Positions 9,756-20,497 of a stretch of 64,000 nucleotides of DNA are shown here, one piece after another (the stretch's first letter is position 1; each line of letters opens with the position of its first letter). The DNA is taken from NCBI RefSeq assembly GCF_010093535.1, contig NW_022985163.1, positions 582,666 to 646,665 of the forward strand, given 5' to 3'. The notes beneath the pieces are model-generated. The model searched no databases and had not been told where the DNA came from. It saw only the letters and a list, made by a program, of their open reading frames with translations. A program made the position numbers and the translations under genes. This DNA comes from Lindgomyces ingoldianus (lineage: Eukaryota > Ascomycota > Dothideomycetes > Pleosporales > Lindgomycetaceae).

Positions 9756-11532
9756 TCATACCAAGAGCATGTCCTCATCCACCTCCCACCCTTCCCAAGT
9801 CGGCCTGTCGAATCCATTAGGTCTTGAACTACGTAGGAAACCATTCCACGTCCCTTCGATATCAATGACAGGCTTCACTGTTCGGACGTTCGCATTGAAT
9901 CCCCGGCTGAAGCATTCCTGCAGATGGCGCTCCTCAAATAGCTCCGGATGTACTCGCCTCATTGTTTTCAACGCCCTCTTTCCTACTTCATCTACAGAAT
10001 CATGATGTGCCAATTGAAAGAACTCGGCATCATGCTGCTCTCTTAATTGAGCCATCGTCACCTTGTCGTAGACCCCAAGCTCGAGCAGGAAAATGTCGTA
10101 CTGACACAGTGACGTGGCTCCAAAGTAACTACCCCCCTCTTTTGCTCTCCTGTACAATCCTACCAGTGCAGCAATTGTCCCCATGCAGCCAGTGCCATAG
10201 TCGCTCATTGGGAACGGTGGTACGACAGGCTCATTCAGTCCCATAGAAAGGCCTTGATACCATGCAACACCAGTCACACAATCAGCAATCTGCTGCCAGC
10301 CTGGTCGCGATGACCAGGGGCCAACGTGTCCAAAGCAGTTTTCGGCAACGTACACGATGCCACGTTGGCGATGCTTAGTAAGTTGGAGGATCTGCCGGGG
10401 GCCGTATCCGAGGCGGATAAGGGAACCAGGGCGGTAGCCGTCTAAAACTACATCCGCCGACTGTAATAATTCCTCGAAAGTCTTTCGATGCTCGGGATTG
10501 CGTAGATTGAGATTGGTGGTGTGCTTCCCTAGATTACCATCGACTTGGAAGAATGGCACGTCGGATAACTCAGGGGATGTGACCTTGATGACTTCGGCGC
10601 CATACTCAGCAAGGCCACGTCCAATGGCTGGCCCAGCAATGATGCGGCACAGTTCGAGGACACGAACTCCCGATAGAATTTGCGGTTTAGGTGCGCGAGA
10701 GGGTGCCCGCGGGAAAGGAACAGGTGGCGACCCTGTCTCAAGTGTTTCAAGCTTCCACGGAGGCTGCCGAAGAAGCTCTTGACCGTGTTGGGTAGCCCGG
10801 AACTCATCCCATTTCAGACATGTCACGCCAGCCTGCTTGATGGTGGCGTTCATCTCCTCGAGCTGATCGGCTGTGAACTGCTTGACATGATCTTCTATTA
10901 CCCTGATGCATTCATGGTAATCGGTTAGGTCTGGTCGATGCCCCTCGAGACCAATCATGTTCAGAGCTTTCGTAGCCTCGAGGGAGCCATGCAGGTGGAA
11001 AAATTCGCCGGGATTCTTCGTCTCGTAGAGATTGGCGGACAATCTTCGGTAGAGAATAGACTGCGCTTTGAGCAGGTCCGTGTCTGAGGGGGATTAGAAC
11101 AGCAGGAGTCCCAGCCTGGCTATACTTGCCTTTTAGCAGTGTCTTTACTTTAGGGTGAGCTTTGTCCATGCCCCCAACAGTGGCGAGATATGTTGAAAAG
11201 AGGAATGCAGAGGCTCTTTCGAGGTCGACAGTGATATTCCTCTCTTTCCCCCCGACTGACAAGTCTGCGATTGCGGCAGCAACCCCTGCTTCCACCGCTT
11301 TGAGAGCAGAGATTGCCTCAGTCTGCTTGAGAGGACTAGGAAAATAGGGGCTTCCGGTGTTGGCTGTCTGGAAGTCCACGTTTGCTATGTGTGGTAGACA
11401 TTCTTCAGGGAGTTGCCCGTTTGATCGGGCGAGCAGATGCTTCAATGCTGCTTGGGTGCCTTCCAGTAGTGGGGAGATGTGTGGTGTAGCTCCATTGGTG
11501 TAACCGTTCTCAACTCCCAGAAAAGGTGTCAT
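9756..11532 (-). CDS. Class III CoA-transferase (CaiB/BaiF family)
   Basis: Two exons on the minus strand, 11532..11130 and 11083..9756, encode 576 residues. The intron needs a GC donor (G|GCAAGT...CAG, 46 nt); the nearby GTATAG would shift the frame, while the GC site gives a smooth LLK-D-TDLLKAQ join. The CoA-transferase core begins near residue 250 with GVRVLELCRIIAGPAIGRGL and continues through AEYGAEVIKV, DVVLDGYRPG, GIVYVAENCFG and the DYGTGCMG segment. The N-terminal half (about 200 residues) is the extra degenerate domain common in fungal members. These enzymes move CoA between carboxylic acids such as formate, oxalate, carnitine or succinate; the acid is not predictable. The gene is divergent from a Zn2Cys6 regulator, so shared regulation is likely. 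Confidence 0.88.
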
Positions 11533-12254
11533 CTTCGTGAGTTACAACTAGACCCGGCAAAAGAGGAGACTTGGGGAGAGAAAGCAAGAGATGAAAGGGC
11601 AGGAGGACTATAAGAAAATAGAGGGACGGCGGAGGCATTTGGCACTGGAAGCCCATTGCGGACCGCCGTCTAGTGTTCGTTAGCCCCATCCTTCTCGTCG
11701 GCGCCCTGTGGTCAAGCCTCATGTAATCGGATGCTAATCGCACTGTTGTGAACTGCGGATGCAGCCAGGCGCAAGGCTGGCGGCCCTAGATTGGGACGAT
11801 TGGGGTGAATTGAAAGGCAGTGATCAGAGTCGTCTGGCTGTCGTGACTGGCGGTGGCAGAAGTGAGGGGTGCGCTTGCCGATGATGCACGCTGCAGACAC
11901 CTCGGCTTGTGGCACGTGCCCTGTTTACGAGCTGCACAGTGCACACTTTGCGCTTCAGCCCTGGAGAGAGCCAACCACCACCAGGACTTCTCCATTATCA
12001 ATTCACTCTGTTGTGCGATCATTCGTCGATCGCGACATCGCTCTGCACTCACGACCCCCCTTCCACATGTGTTGATGACTGCTGCCTCACTCACCCGCCT
12101 GTTCGATTGCCTCTCCCTCATCCGACGCTTGTGTCAATTTCTCGAATCACCCCTGTATCGGGGCCATCCGACAACTCGGAAGAAGAACATCCACTGCCTC
12201 CACCACAGCACTACCCGTGCCTAAATCCGTGTCACAGCAAAAAGCATCTTCGGC
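11533..12254. promoter_or_regulatory. Divergent promoter region, CoA-transferase / Zn2Cys6 regulator
   Basis: A 722-bp gap between two divergent starts. Overlapping short frames on both strands (11712-12409) have no motifs. I see several isolated CGG triplets but no clear CGG(N)CCG palindrome. Confidence 0.5.
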
Positions 12255-15200
12255 ATGACTCGGCCCAAGGTGCCGCCAGAACAAAGGCAGCGCACCGCCC
12301 AAGCGTGCGAGAGCTGCAAGCGGCGCAAGCAGAAGGCGAGTTGACGTGCGTTTTCATATTAGTCTCATCAAAACTATGCATCTCGCCAAATATAGGAATG
12401 CGGATGTGATATCAATGGCCTTGTTCCGGGTCATGGTGCCGGATATTTCTGAACATTCAACATCGTTCAATTCAATCTGCCTGCATTCACATCTCAACTC
12501 CGTGTTGGCTTCTTGCCTGATTGGCATTCGATTCCCTACCCCTGAGATTTCCTAATCCGCATGTCTCAACAACCCTTGGTGGATGTTGGGTGCGACGTTA
12601 CCCAAACCGCCCATGTTGGGAATGCAGACTGACGGATTCGAAGTGCAACGGTCTTTGTCCGTGCAACACGTGTGAAAAGGTAGCATTCATCATAAGCAAC
12701 GCCACTCTATCGTCATCGCTTACTCTGTGTAGCGAAAGTTCACCTGCATCTATGCCGAGCGAGATGCGCATTCGCCGTCTGATGACAGACCGGCAAAGAA
12801 GCGAGCGCTCAACGACGGTGACCATGATAATCAAGGGGGAACTGACCTTTCGGCGTCAAACACCCCTACAAATGGTCTGCCGGCGCATTCACCCCTCCCG
12901 CGCCGGTCCCAAGGACCTTCGTTGGCCCATCAGCACTCCAACTTCTCTGCACCTGAGTCCAGATCGAATCCTTTGAGCGTCAAACATGAGGAGAACTCGT
13001 TCCAACCCCCGGATGAGAGGCCGACTGTGGAGGCCGCAGCCAGATCACTGCAGCAATTTGCTACTGGTCAGCCGGCAGAAGAACAGCAAACACTAATGTC
13101 ACGTGAGACAACTGTGCAGAGTGGACAGGATGAAGAAGCCGTTGTCTACACACAGAGCAGGATGCTGCAAGACCCTACCGGCAGATTGCGTAGGTTTTCT
13201 ATTTCCATATTGCTTCAATCTCTGTTCGCCTTCTCCATCACATCCAATATCTTCTCCATTCGCGTAAAAATGCGTAATGTGGGCGATATGCATGTAGCTG
13301 CACGTCATACATCGCTTATGCGGGTCGTAGTGGTTATTTGCAATAGCGCCGTTTACGTTTATTTTACCGGATTAGGCGCATTTTCTTGCATTGCAATGGT
13401 GTGTCGAAGTTGAGGCTCACACCAGCTTTCAAGAGGGCATCAAGTTGTAATTGCAGCAGCCACTAGCAAACTAAGATCTCAACTTCTCGCGATGGAGGGT
13501 GCTAAAGCCTCACGCTGTAGCCTTGTTACAACGGTTGCCAAGAGAAAAGATAATGGTATTGCCTGGCTTATTGCTTTGTCGCGTTGCCTTTATCCTTCAC
13601 GGTGCCAGCTGTACCTCTCATCACTCTTCCCGTCTGCTTCGACTTTGAGCTATGTATTTAGCTAACTATATCTAGTATATGTTGGTGACTCCGCGACGCT
13701 CTCGTTCCTGCAATTGCTCCGGATGATGGTAGAGAATGTCGCTGGCACATCACCATTTACCAACGACCCTCGCCGTCACAAGATTGTCGAAGGCCAATTC
13801 TCGCTTCCAGCCGGTGCTCGGCACACGCATCTCCTCCCCGATAAGAGAACCGCCCGAGTCCTTGTCGACGCGTTCTTCATCAACACCCATGGATTTCTCC
13901 AAGTCTTTGACCGCCAGAAGTTCCTGGAAGACCTTGAAAGATGCTATTCTGACCCTCTTTCTACGGAGCCTTCGTGGCTTTGCCTGTTGAATTTGGTGTT
14001 CGCAATCGGGCTCACAATGGCCACACCTCTTTCTGGAAGCGACGAAGCACTTGTTATAGAGAAATTGAGGAGCGAGCACCTAGACAGAGCCGAGGTCTTC
14101 TACCTGAACGCAAAGAGTTTAAATGATCCTCTTACAGGATTTGAAGAGGAGGACTTCTGGTCTATTCAAGCGCTGCTCCTCATGTCTGTATACATGCTTG
14201 CCAAGTCAAAGCGCAATACCGCATTCGCCCTATTAGGCATGGCAGCCCGATCTGCCCACGCTCTTGGTCTCCATAGGGAAGAAACAATGGTGATATTTAG
14301 CCAAGAGGAGCAATTGCAGCGCAAGAACTTATGGCGCTCGATATTTGTTGTCGATCGCCTCTTATCCTGTTCGCTGGGCCGTCCGACAGCAATCTCAGAA
14401 GACGATTGTTCTGGCGACACACTTCGGCCTGCTGACCCGCCTCTAGAGGCTCCGTTCAATGCCAATTTCCCCCCAAAGGCAACTTTCAATGAGACCGGAG
14501 ATTGCGCACTGGAAGCTGCAGTCAGGAGTTGTTCTGTCATTGGCTTGATCCTCAGAAAGGTCTACCAACAGCGCAAGATCAGCACTAGGCTCGCGCAAGA
14601 AATTGCTGATATCTGCAAGACATGGCCTCGCGCTTTACCTTCGATCCTCCACTGGCGCCAGGCTGCTAATGCCAGTCCTAGTCAAGGAGTTGCTATTCTG
14701 CATGTAAACCTCTTCTACTGTCATTCCATCATTTTGCTCACAAGGCCCTTCTTCCTCTACATCTTAAATCTCGAAACTCAACGACAAGCCAACCAAGCGA
14801 CAACTGGACATAAAGGGCAAAGGCCATTCTCCCGTATGGAGAAGTTTAGTGAAGCGTGTGTCATCGCATCCACCCACACCATCCTTCTGGCTCAAAATGC
14901 CTTTGATGCTGGATATCTTTCACGCCGTAATCCTGCCGTCATCTACTTTCTCTTCGCTGCCGCGCTTGTCATTCTGTCGAATGAGTTTGCGGCCCTGTAT
15001 CGAGTCGACGCATCAGATACTTGCATTCTCAATTCCATCAATATCATGAGCTATTGCGCTGAAAGTGATCAGCAAGCGAGCCGTCTGGTGTATATCTTGA
15101 CTGCTTTCCGCGACGTCGTTGCCGCACAGCGATTGAGACGGAAACAAAATCAGCCAGAGGTCATCAATCTTCCAAGTATATCATCCCAGCTTTACGGCGT

Positions 15201-15720
15201 CCCAATCTCAAATCAACACCAGACTCCAAACAGCATGGGATCGGACCAGCTAAACGCAACACCTCGCCTTCACCAAGTCCCAGTCCACATTTACCCTGGG
15301 ATGCAAACAACTCCATTACCGAACGATATGGGCCATAATTACCAATCCGAGTCTCAGCCAACGCCGTCCGTTTCCATCTCCCACCTCTCGCCTGTCCATA
15401 ATCCCCCGGCGACAACAACCCCCTCCGAACAATTCACCCTGAATCCTCTTTCGAAACCTCCGCCACTCTCAAACGTCCTCGACCTCTCTGCGCTCGATGC
15501 GGCTAGGGCGCCGAGTATGTACTCTGAAGAAGGCAGTGGACCAGACGAACATATTGATTTTGACGCGCTGTGGGCTTGGCCGAGTAATACCCCAGCGCTG
15601 GGCACTCCCCGAGTACAAGGAGAAGCAGATATGAATAATGGAGTCTTTGATAGAGTCCAGGGCGTGAGTGATAGTTCAGTGCCGCTTTTTGGAGTTGTGA
15701 GAAATGAGGGTATGGAATAA
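12255..15720 (+). CDS. Zn2Cys6 transcription factor with fungal-specific TF domain
   Basis: Four exons, 12255..12335, 12644..12679, 12733..13189 and 13676..15720, encode 872 residues. The zinc cluster is split over three exons. Cys18, 21, 28, 34, 37 and 44 follow the canonical C-x2-C-x6-C-x5-C-x2-C-x6-C spacing, reached only if the first intron uses a GC donor (AAG|GCGAGT) and the 36-nt second exon is included. Basic residues KRRKQK lie between Cys21 and Cys28. A Ser/Pro-rich linker follows. Then comes the fungal-specific TF domain, with YVGDSATLSFLQLLR, FFINTHGFLQVFDRQKF and the ARSAHALGLHRE motif. The C-terminal 200 residues are Pro/Gln/Ser-rich and likely activating. It is nuclear. Context suggests control of the divergent CoA-transferase and possibly of the MFS transporter downstream. 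Confidence 0.88.
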
Positions 15721-16694
15721 CTATCGCTGGAACGATCTACGAAATGGCGCATTGAACGGAAATTAATAGGTCTCAGAAGTGTCTGCTGGATAGCGTTCTG
15801 TGTATGAATAATGGTGTCTTCCTTTGTATATACAGATACACTGGGTCTATAATACTTTCACAAGACCTTGTTCAAACATAACCCCACATACGGAATATCT
15901 CGCTAAGTTTTGATATACCTTCTGGCCCGACGTGACTCTATACTGCTGCGATTCGATGGTAAGGCACTTGCCATTCGATGCGCATCATGCTGATGTCAGT
16001 CTGGGGAATCAAAGTTACCCCAGGCGGATAAACCTCCTTATTCGGCGCGGACTGTGGCTAAATGGACTAGTGTGGTGTGGGACGGTGATGTATTAATAAG
16101 TATATCTCCTTGAGATCCACAGAACTTCAGCATTTGAACCAGCGAAGTACTTAGTGTTGGTCTTTAGGTAGGCATCTTCGATTTAATGGCGAGTTCTGTT
16201 ATAGTCGTACTTCCTCCTTTCATTCTTCCCTCATCGACGCTTTACCCTCTTATGACTGTTCTTGTTCTCTCCTTCAAATCACATTATGGAAATACCCAAT
16301 TTCCATCTCCAGAGCGCACCGCGCCATCACCCCGCATCTGTGCCGGGATCTATCAAAGCTTCATTCTCTAAGATATTGTGAGATTTGTGGAAAATCTCGA
16401 GTCGACCATGCATCCATAATTCCGGAATTTTACCGACCCCCCTCTGGCCAAGGCTGGGCAAACAACGATCGCGGTCGTTGGTAACCAGAATTCCATTCAC
16501 CTGGATCGGTTCAGTTCTCACTGTAAGATGTACCGGAATCTTGATTGGAAGGAGGCCTTGGGGTGCGATGGAGAGCGTGTATATACTTATACGTACAGCT
16601 TCATGCCCCCAGATACCTGAGATGTACTGCACCTAGCACTTCCATCCACCTTTGACCGGGAGTTTCTCTCCTTCTTCCATCCATTTATTCGATC
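15721..16694. other. Intergenic, promoter of the sugar transporter
   Basis: About 970 bp between two plus-strand genes. No gene is seen. A TATA-like gtgtatatactta at about 16577-16589 lies about 110 bp upstream of the transporter start. Confidence 0.55.
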
Positions 16695-18519
16695 ATGGGT
16701 CCGGAAGCCACATCTCCAGAATTCCTAATCCAGAATCTCATCAAAGATGACACGACACACTGGTTCCTCAAACCCAACCTCCGTCGCCTGTACTTCTGTC
16801 TCGTCCCGTTCTGCCTCTTCATCGAATCAACCTCGGGTTTCGACTCGTCTATGATGAACGGTATGCAAGCGCTCAGCTACTGGAAAGAGTACTTCAGCCA
16901 TCCAAAAGGCGGGCAACTTGGTCTTCTAGTCGCTTGCTACAACCTCGGCGCGCTTACTAGTATCCCTTTTATTTCGATTGTGTCGGACCATGTTGGGCGT
17001 AGATGGAGTATTGTGTTTGGGAGTGTGGTGATGCTTATTGGGAGTATTATGCAGGGGCTGAGCGTAAACTGTAAGCTCCGTACTTTATACTACAGTAACT
17101 CCGTTTTGGAGGTGTATGTATGCATCCGTGCTGAAATATGACAGTGGCGATGTTCGTCTTCTCCCGCATTTTTCTCGGCCACGGTATTGTTTACGCCATC
17201 GTCGGCGGTGCTGCTCTTCTTGGAGAGCTTGGGCATCCTAAGGAAAGAGCGTTCCTTGGATCTTTGTTCAATGCTTTTTATGGGATCGGGGCAACTATCG
17301 GCGCTGGGATAGTCGTTCGCACGCTCTTGATAAAAAATGATTGGAGTTGGAGACTGCCTAGTTTACTGCAGGCCTTACCGTCGGTTATTCAAATTGCCTT
17401 TGCATTTACGGTACCGGAGAGTCCACGTTGGTTGATCTCGAAAGATCGGTCCGAGGAGGCGCTTGAAATATTGATCAAATATCATGCTGAAGGCGATGCA
17501 TCTGCCGAGTAAGTTTAGGCCCCGTTTCTCCCAACCACCATGTATCATACACATCTAACTCCAACTAGACTTCCCCACGTTGAATTCGCCGAAATCCAAA
17601 ACGCGCTAAAACTCGAAAACGAATCCCGCCGCCGCGGCTGGGCCGAACTCTTCCAAACCTCGGGGATGCGTCGTCGCTCCCTAATCGCTGCCATGCTAGG
17701 TCTCTTCGTACAATTCTCCGGAAACAATCTCATCTCGCAATACCTCGTCCCTATCCTCGAAAAAATCGGCATCCGCGACTCGCATACCCAAGTCCGCTAC
17801 AATGTTGGTACTCAAGCCTGGGGCTTCGTCATCGGTATCATCATGGCCAACATCTCCCCAAGGTTCCCACGACGTAGGATGTATCTGCTATGTGCGTGCA
17901 GTTTGGTGGTTGTATATACCGTGTGGACGATTTGCCAGGCTAGGAATCGGATTACGGGGAGTAAGGAGAGTGGGTATGCAGTGTTGGTTATGATTTTTTT
18001 GTATAGTCCGGCATATTGTTTGGGGTATAATGCGCTGACGTATGTTTATCTTGTTGAGCTATTTCCGTACTATGTTAGGACGAAGGGGTTGAGTTGGTTC
18101 CAGCTATTCGGCCGGACAGCTGTCATGTTTGGTAAGCTATCCGGGAAGTTCACATGCTAGGTCCGTCCGGACCATACAACAGGGGAGAAACTAGAGAGCG
18201 AAGCTGACAGTGAACAGGAAGTTTTGTTAATCCAATTGGACTTCAAAACGCGGATTGGAAGTACCTACTGGTGTACGTTTGTTGGTTAGTTCTTGAGGTT
18301 GCCTTTATTTACTTCATGTTTCCTGAGACCTACGGCAGAACCCTGGAGGAATTGACGTTCTGTGAGTGGATTAGAACCGAGATGTGCGAACTGAGAAAAA
18401 CTGACTTGTTTGCAGTGTTTGAAGGTCAGGAGAAGCAGACAGAGCTTCTTCAGCAGGCTCACAAGGTCTTAAATGACTCGGTGACTGGGAGGCATGGAGC
18501 TCTATATAAGAAGGCGTAG
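16695..18519 (+). CDS. MFS sugar transporter, lactose-permease type
   Basis: Five exons, 16695..17070, 17145..17508, 17569..18131, 18218..18361 and 18416..18519, give 516 residues. Twelve hydrophobic segments are expected and most can be seen. Sugar-porter motifs are present: GFDSSMMNGMQ in helix 1, SDHVGRRWSI (loop 2-3), PESPRWLISKDR (after helix 6) followed by KYHAEGD, and PETYGRTLEEL after helix 12. The last intron (GTGAGT...GCAG) is supported because removal gives the standard TLEELTFLFEG ending. Members of this group take up lactose, cellobiose, hexoses or glucosides at the plasma membrane by proton symport. The substrate is not predictable. It lies downstream of the Zn2Cys6 regulator. 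Confidence 0.9.
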
Positions 18520-20497
18520 ATGGGTCCGGAATGGAAGTAAGCTGGAATCTTAGGCGGATCTTGGTGGGTAAGAAAACGTGCGAGGTTGCATTTAAAGTCG
18601 AGCTCGATCGTTGGAGAGATCAGGCCCCTAATGACTTTTCTGATTAAATATATAGCTTGCTGGATCGAAGGGCAGAAGTTGTGCACATGGCGGTTCCCTC
18701 TTCAGGACTCCCTCTTAAGAACCCCCTCTTTCAACTTCATTGAAATAGAACTTTTGAATCAGTAGCTTCGCTCACGTCTCCCAGGGAAATTCTGTCTATA
18801 ATATTAGGGAGACAACCTAAGATGGAATGACGGGAAGGTCTTCAGAAATGCCAAAGACCCTAAGAGTATCGGCCTTACAACGACTCACCTACAGACACTC
18901 CCTTTACATTGCAACGACCAATCTTCAATGACTTATATCCAATCATAATCCATACCATTCATTTTATCGATCATCCCATCACACCATCCTTCCTTCTCTC
19001 TCTCCCCTCTTTACACCAATCCCTCAATCTCCCCCACAGCACCCTATTACTCGAGATATCCTGTAACTCACGCTAAACTACTGCCTTTGACACCACTCTC
19101 ATCTCCATATACCCCACGATCTCCAACTCCCCTAGCGCCCCATTTACATGTCCCAAAAACGATTTGCGTTCCGGAATCCCAGGCTGACAACCCACTACCC
19201 CAACTCACAGAAAAAAAAACCACAGGAATAGAATTCCCCCGCCCCTCTGGGGTCCATCAGCAGCTACGGCGAAGATTTGAGGTTCTGCTGCGCGTTGGGT
19301 ACAAGCAGTAAGGGGTCGGGTTGATAACGTTCGCACCAGAGAGAGGAGGTGTGGGTGATGGGGTATGCGTGGACGGCTTCTTCGAGACAAATTTCTTTAC
19401 TTGTGTGGCTGGTTGTATGGGATATATTTATGATAATTTGTAAAGAAGTGTAAGGGTAAACGAGCAGGGAGGGGAAGTACGTTGCGTCAGTGCAGTTGGA
19501 GGATTGTTGGTAAGTTTGTATCCTTTAGAAATTACTTGTAAAGTGCTGTCAAGAAAAGATAAATCAGCAACATACCTCTATCCCCACTAAACCGGCCATC
19601 TAGCAATCGTCTAATCACTCACTCTAATCCCCTACTCCTGATTGTGTTCCTCTATTCCCCCAGTCCCCCAACCGTCCCGGCGCTCTCAACCATCTCTCTC
19701 ACCAGTCTCAAACACTTTCCAAATTAGGGGCGAAGAGTGAGGACGAGAAGAAGGGGCTTTGAAGGGCAGAAAGGTGCGCGCAGTGCTTTCTGAGCAGACC
19801 TGGGTAGGAATGGATAAGATAGTGATGGTTCTGTTGGCGAGGCCAGGGACACGCGGCGAGTGGGAGTGGAGGGGAACTAGATCGAAAATTAGGCTAGAAT
19901 GTGCTGTGAAGGAAAATAGGTTGTTTTGCAAGACGTATTCTGCAATGAGAGACGTGTGCGAAGCAACTTGGGAGCTGTATTGGCAAGCGCATGTATAGGA
20001 TAAATTCTGTTTAAGTAGTAAGGAAAGGGTGCTCGTCGAGATGAGTACGTGGTAAGATATTGGCGCAGCTAGGGGTATAAATTTGAAGCTTAAGGAGAGG
20101 GTTGAAGTGGACTATAGAGGAGGGACAATGTGGTCTGATGAAAACAACCTTGAAGCGTGCCTAGTGTAGGTGGATGACGCGTAGGTACGTGAATTTCTCG
20201 CGAATTTCGCATGACATGACATTGCGGGTGAGAAAGAGAAGATGATCAGCTTGGAACATCATGGACCAACAAAGGACGCAATCCGTTCCACCAGTATCAT
20301 TTCCCGTCTTAAAGTTGTGACAAGCTATACATCTGTAACGACTGTCCACTTCATCGTAAAGCAAACAATCATCAAGCACTCAGTAGTCCTACGCAAGATT
20401 CCTCCCATTCTCTCATACACATGAAATTTCTGTTCGCAATTGAACTCGTTAACCAAGTCAATCCCTTACAGACTTTAGACCTAGTAGCGAGATGTAC
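18520..20497. other. Long convergent intergenic region, no gene seen
   Basis: About 2 kb between the transporter and the 3' end of the exchanger. Short frames on both strands (for example 19087-19311 and 19759-19998) lack motifs and codon structure. The stretch 18940-19210 is strongly C/T-rich on the plus strand. No RNA gene was recognised. Confidence 0.5.

Noticed and set aside
16186..16636. Overlapping short frames upstream of the transporter
   Set aside because: No motifs and they overlap the expected promoter.
18362..18415. Reading the transporter through the last intron
   Set aside because: The frame stays open, but splicing gives the family-standard EELTFLFEG end and both splice sites are good.
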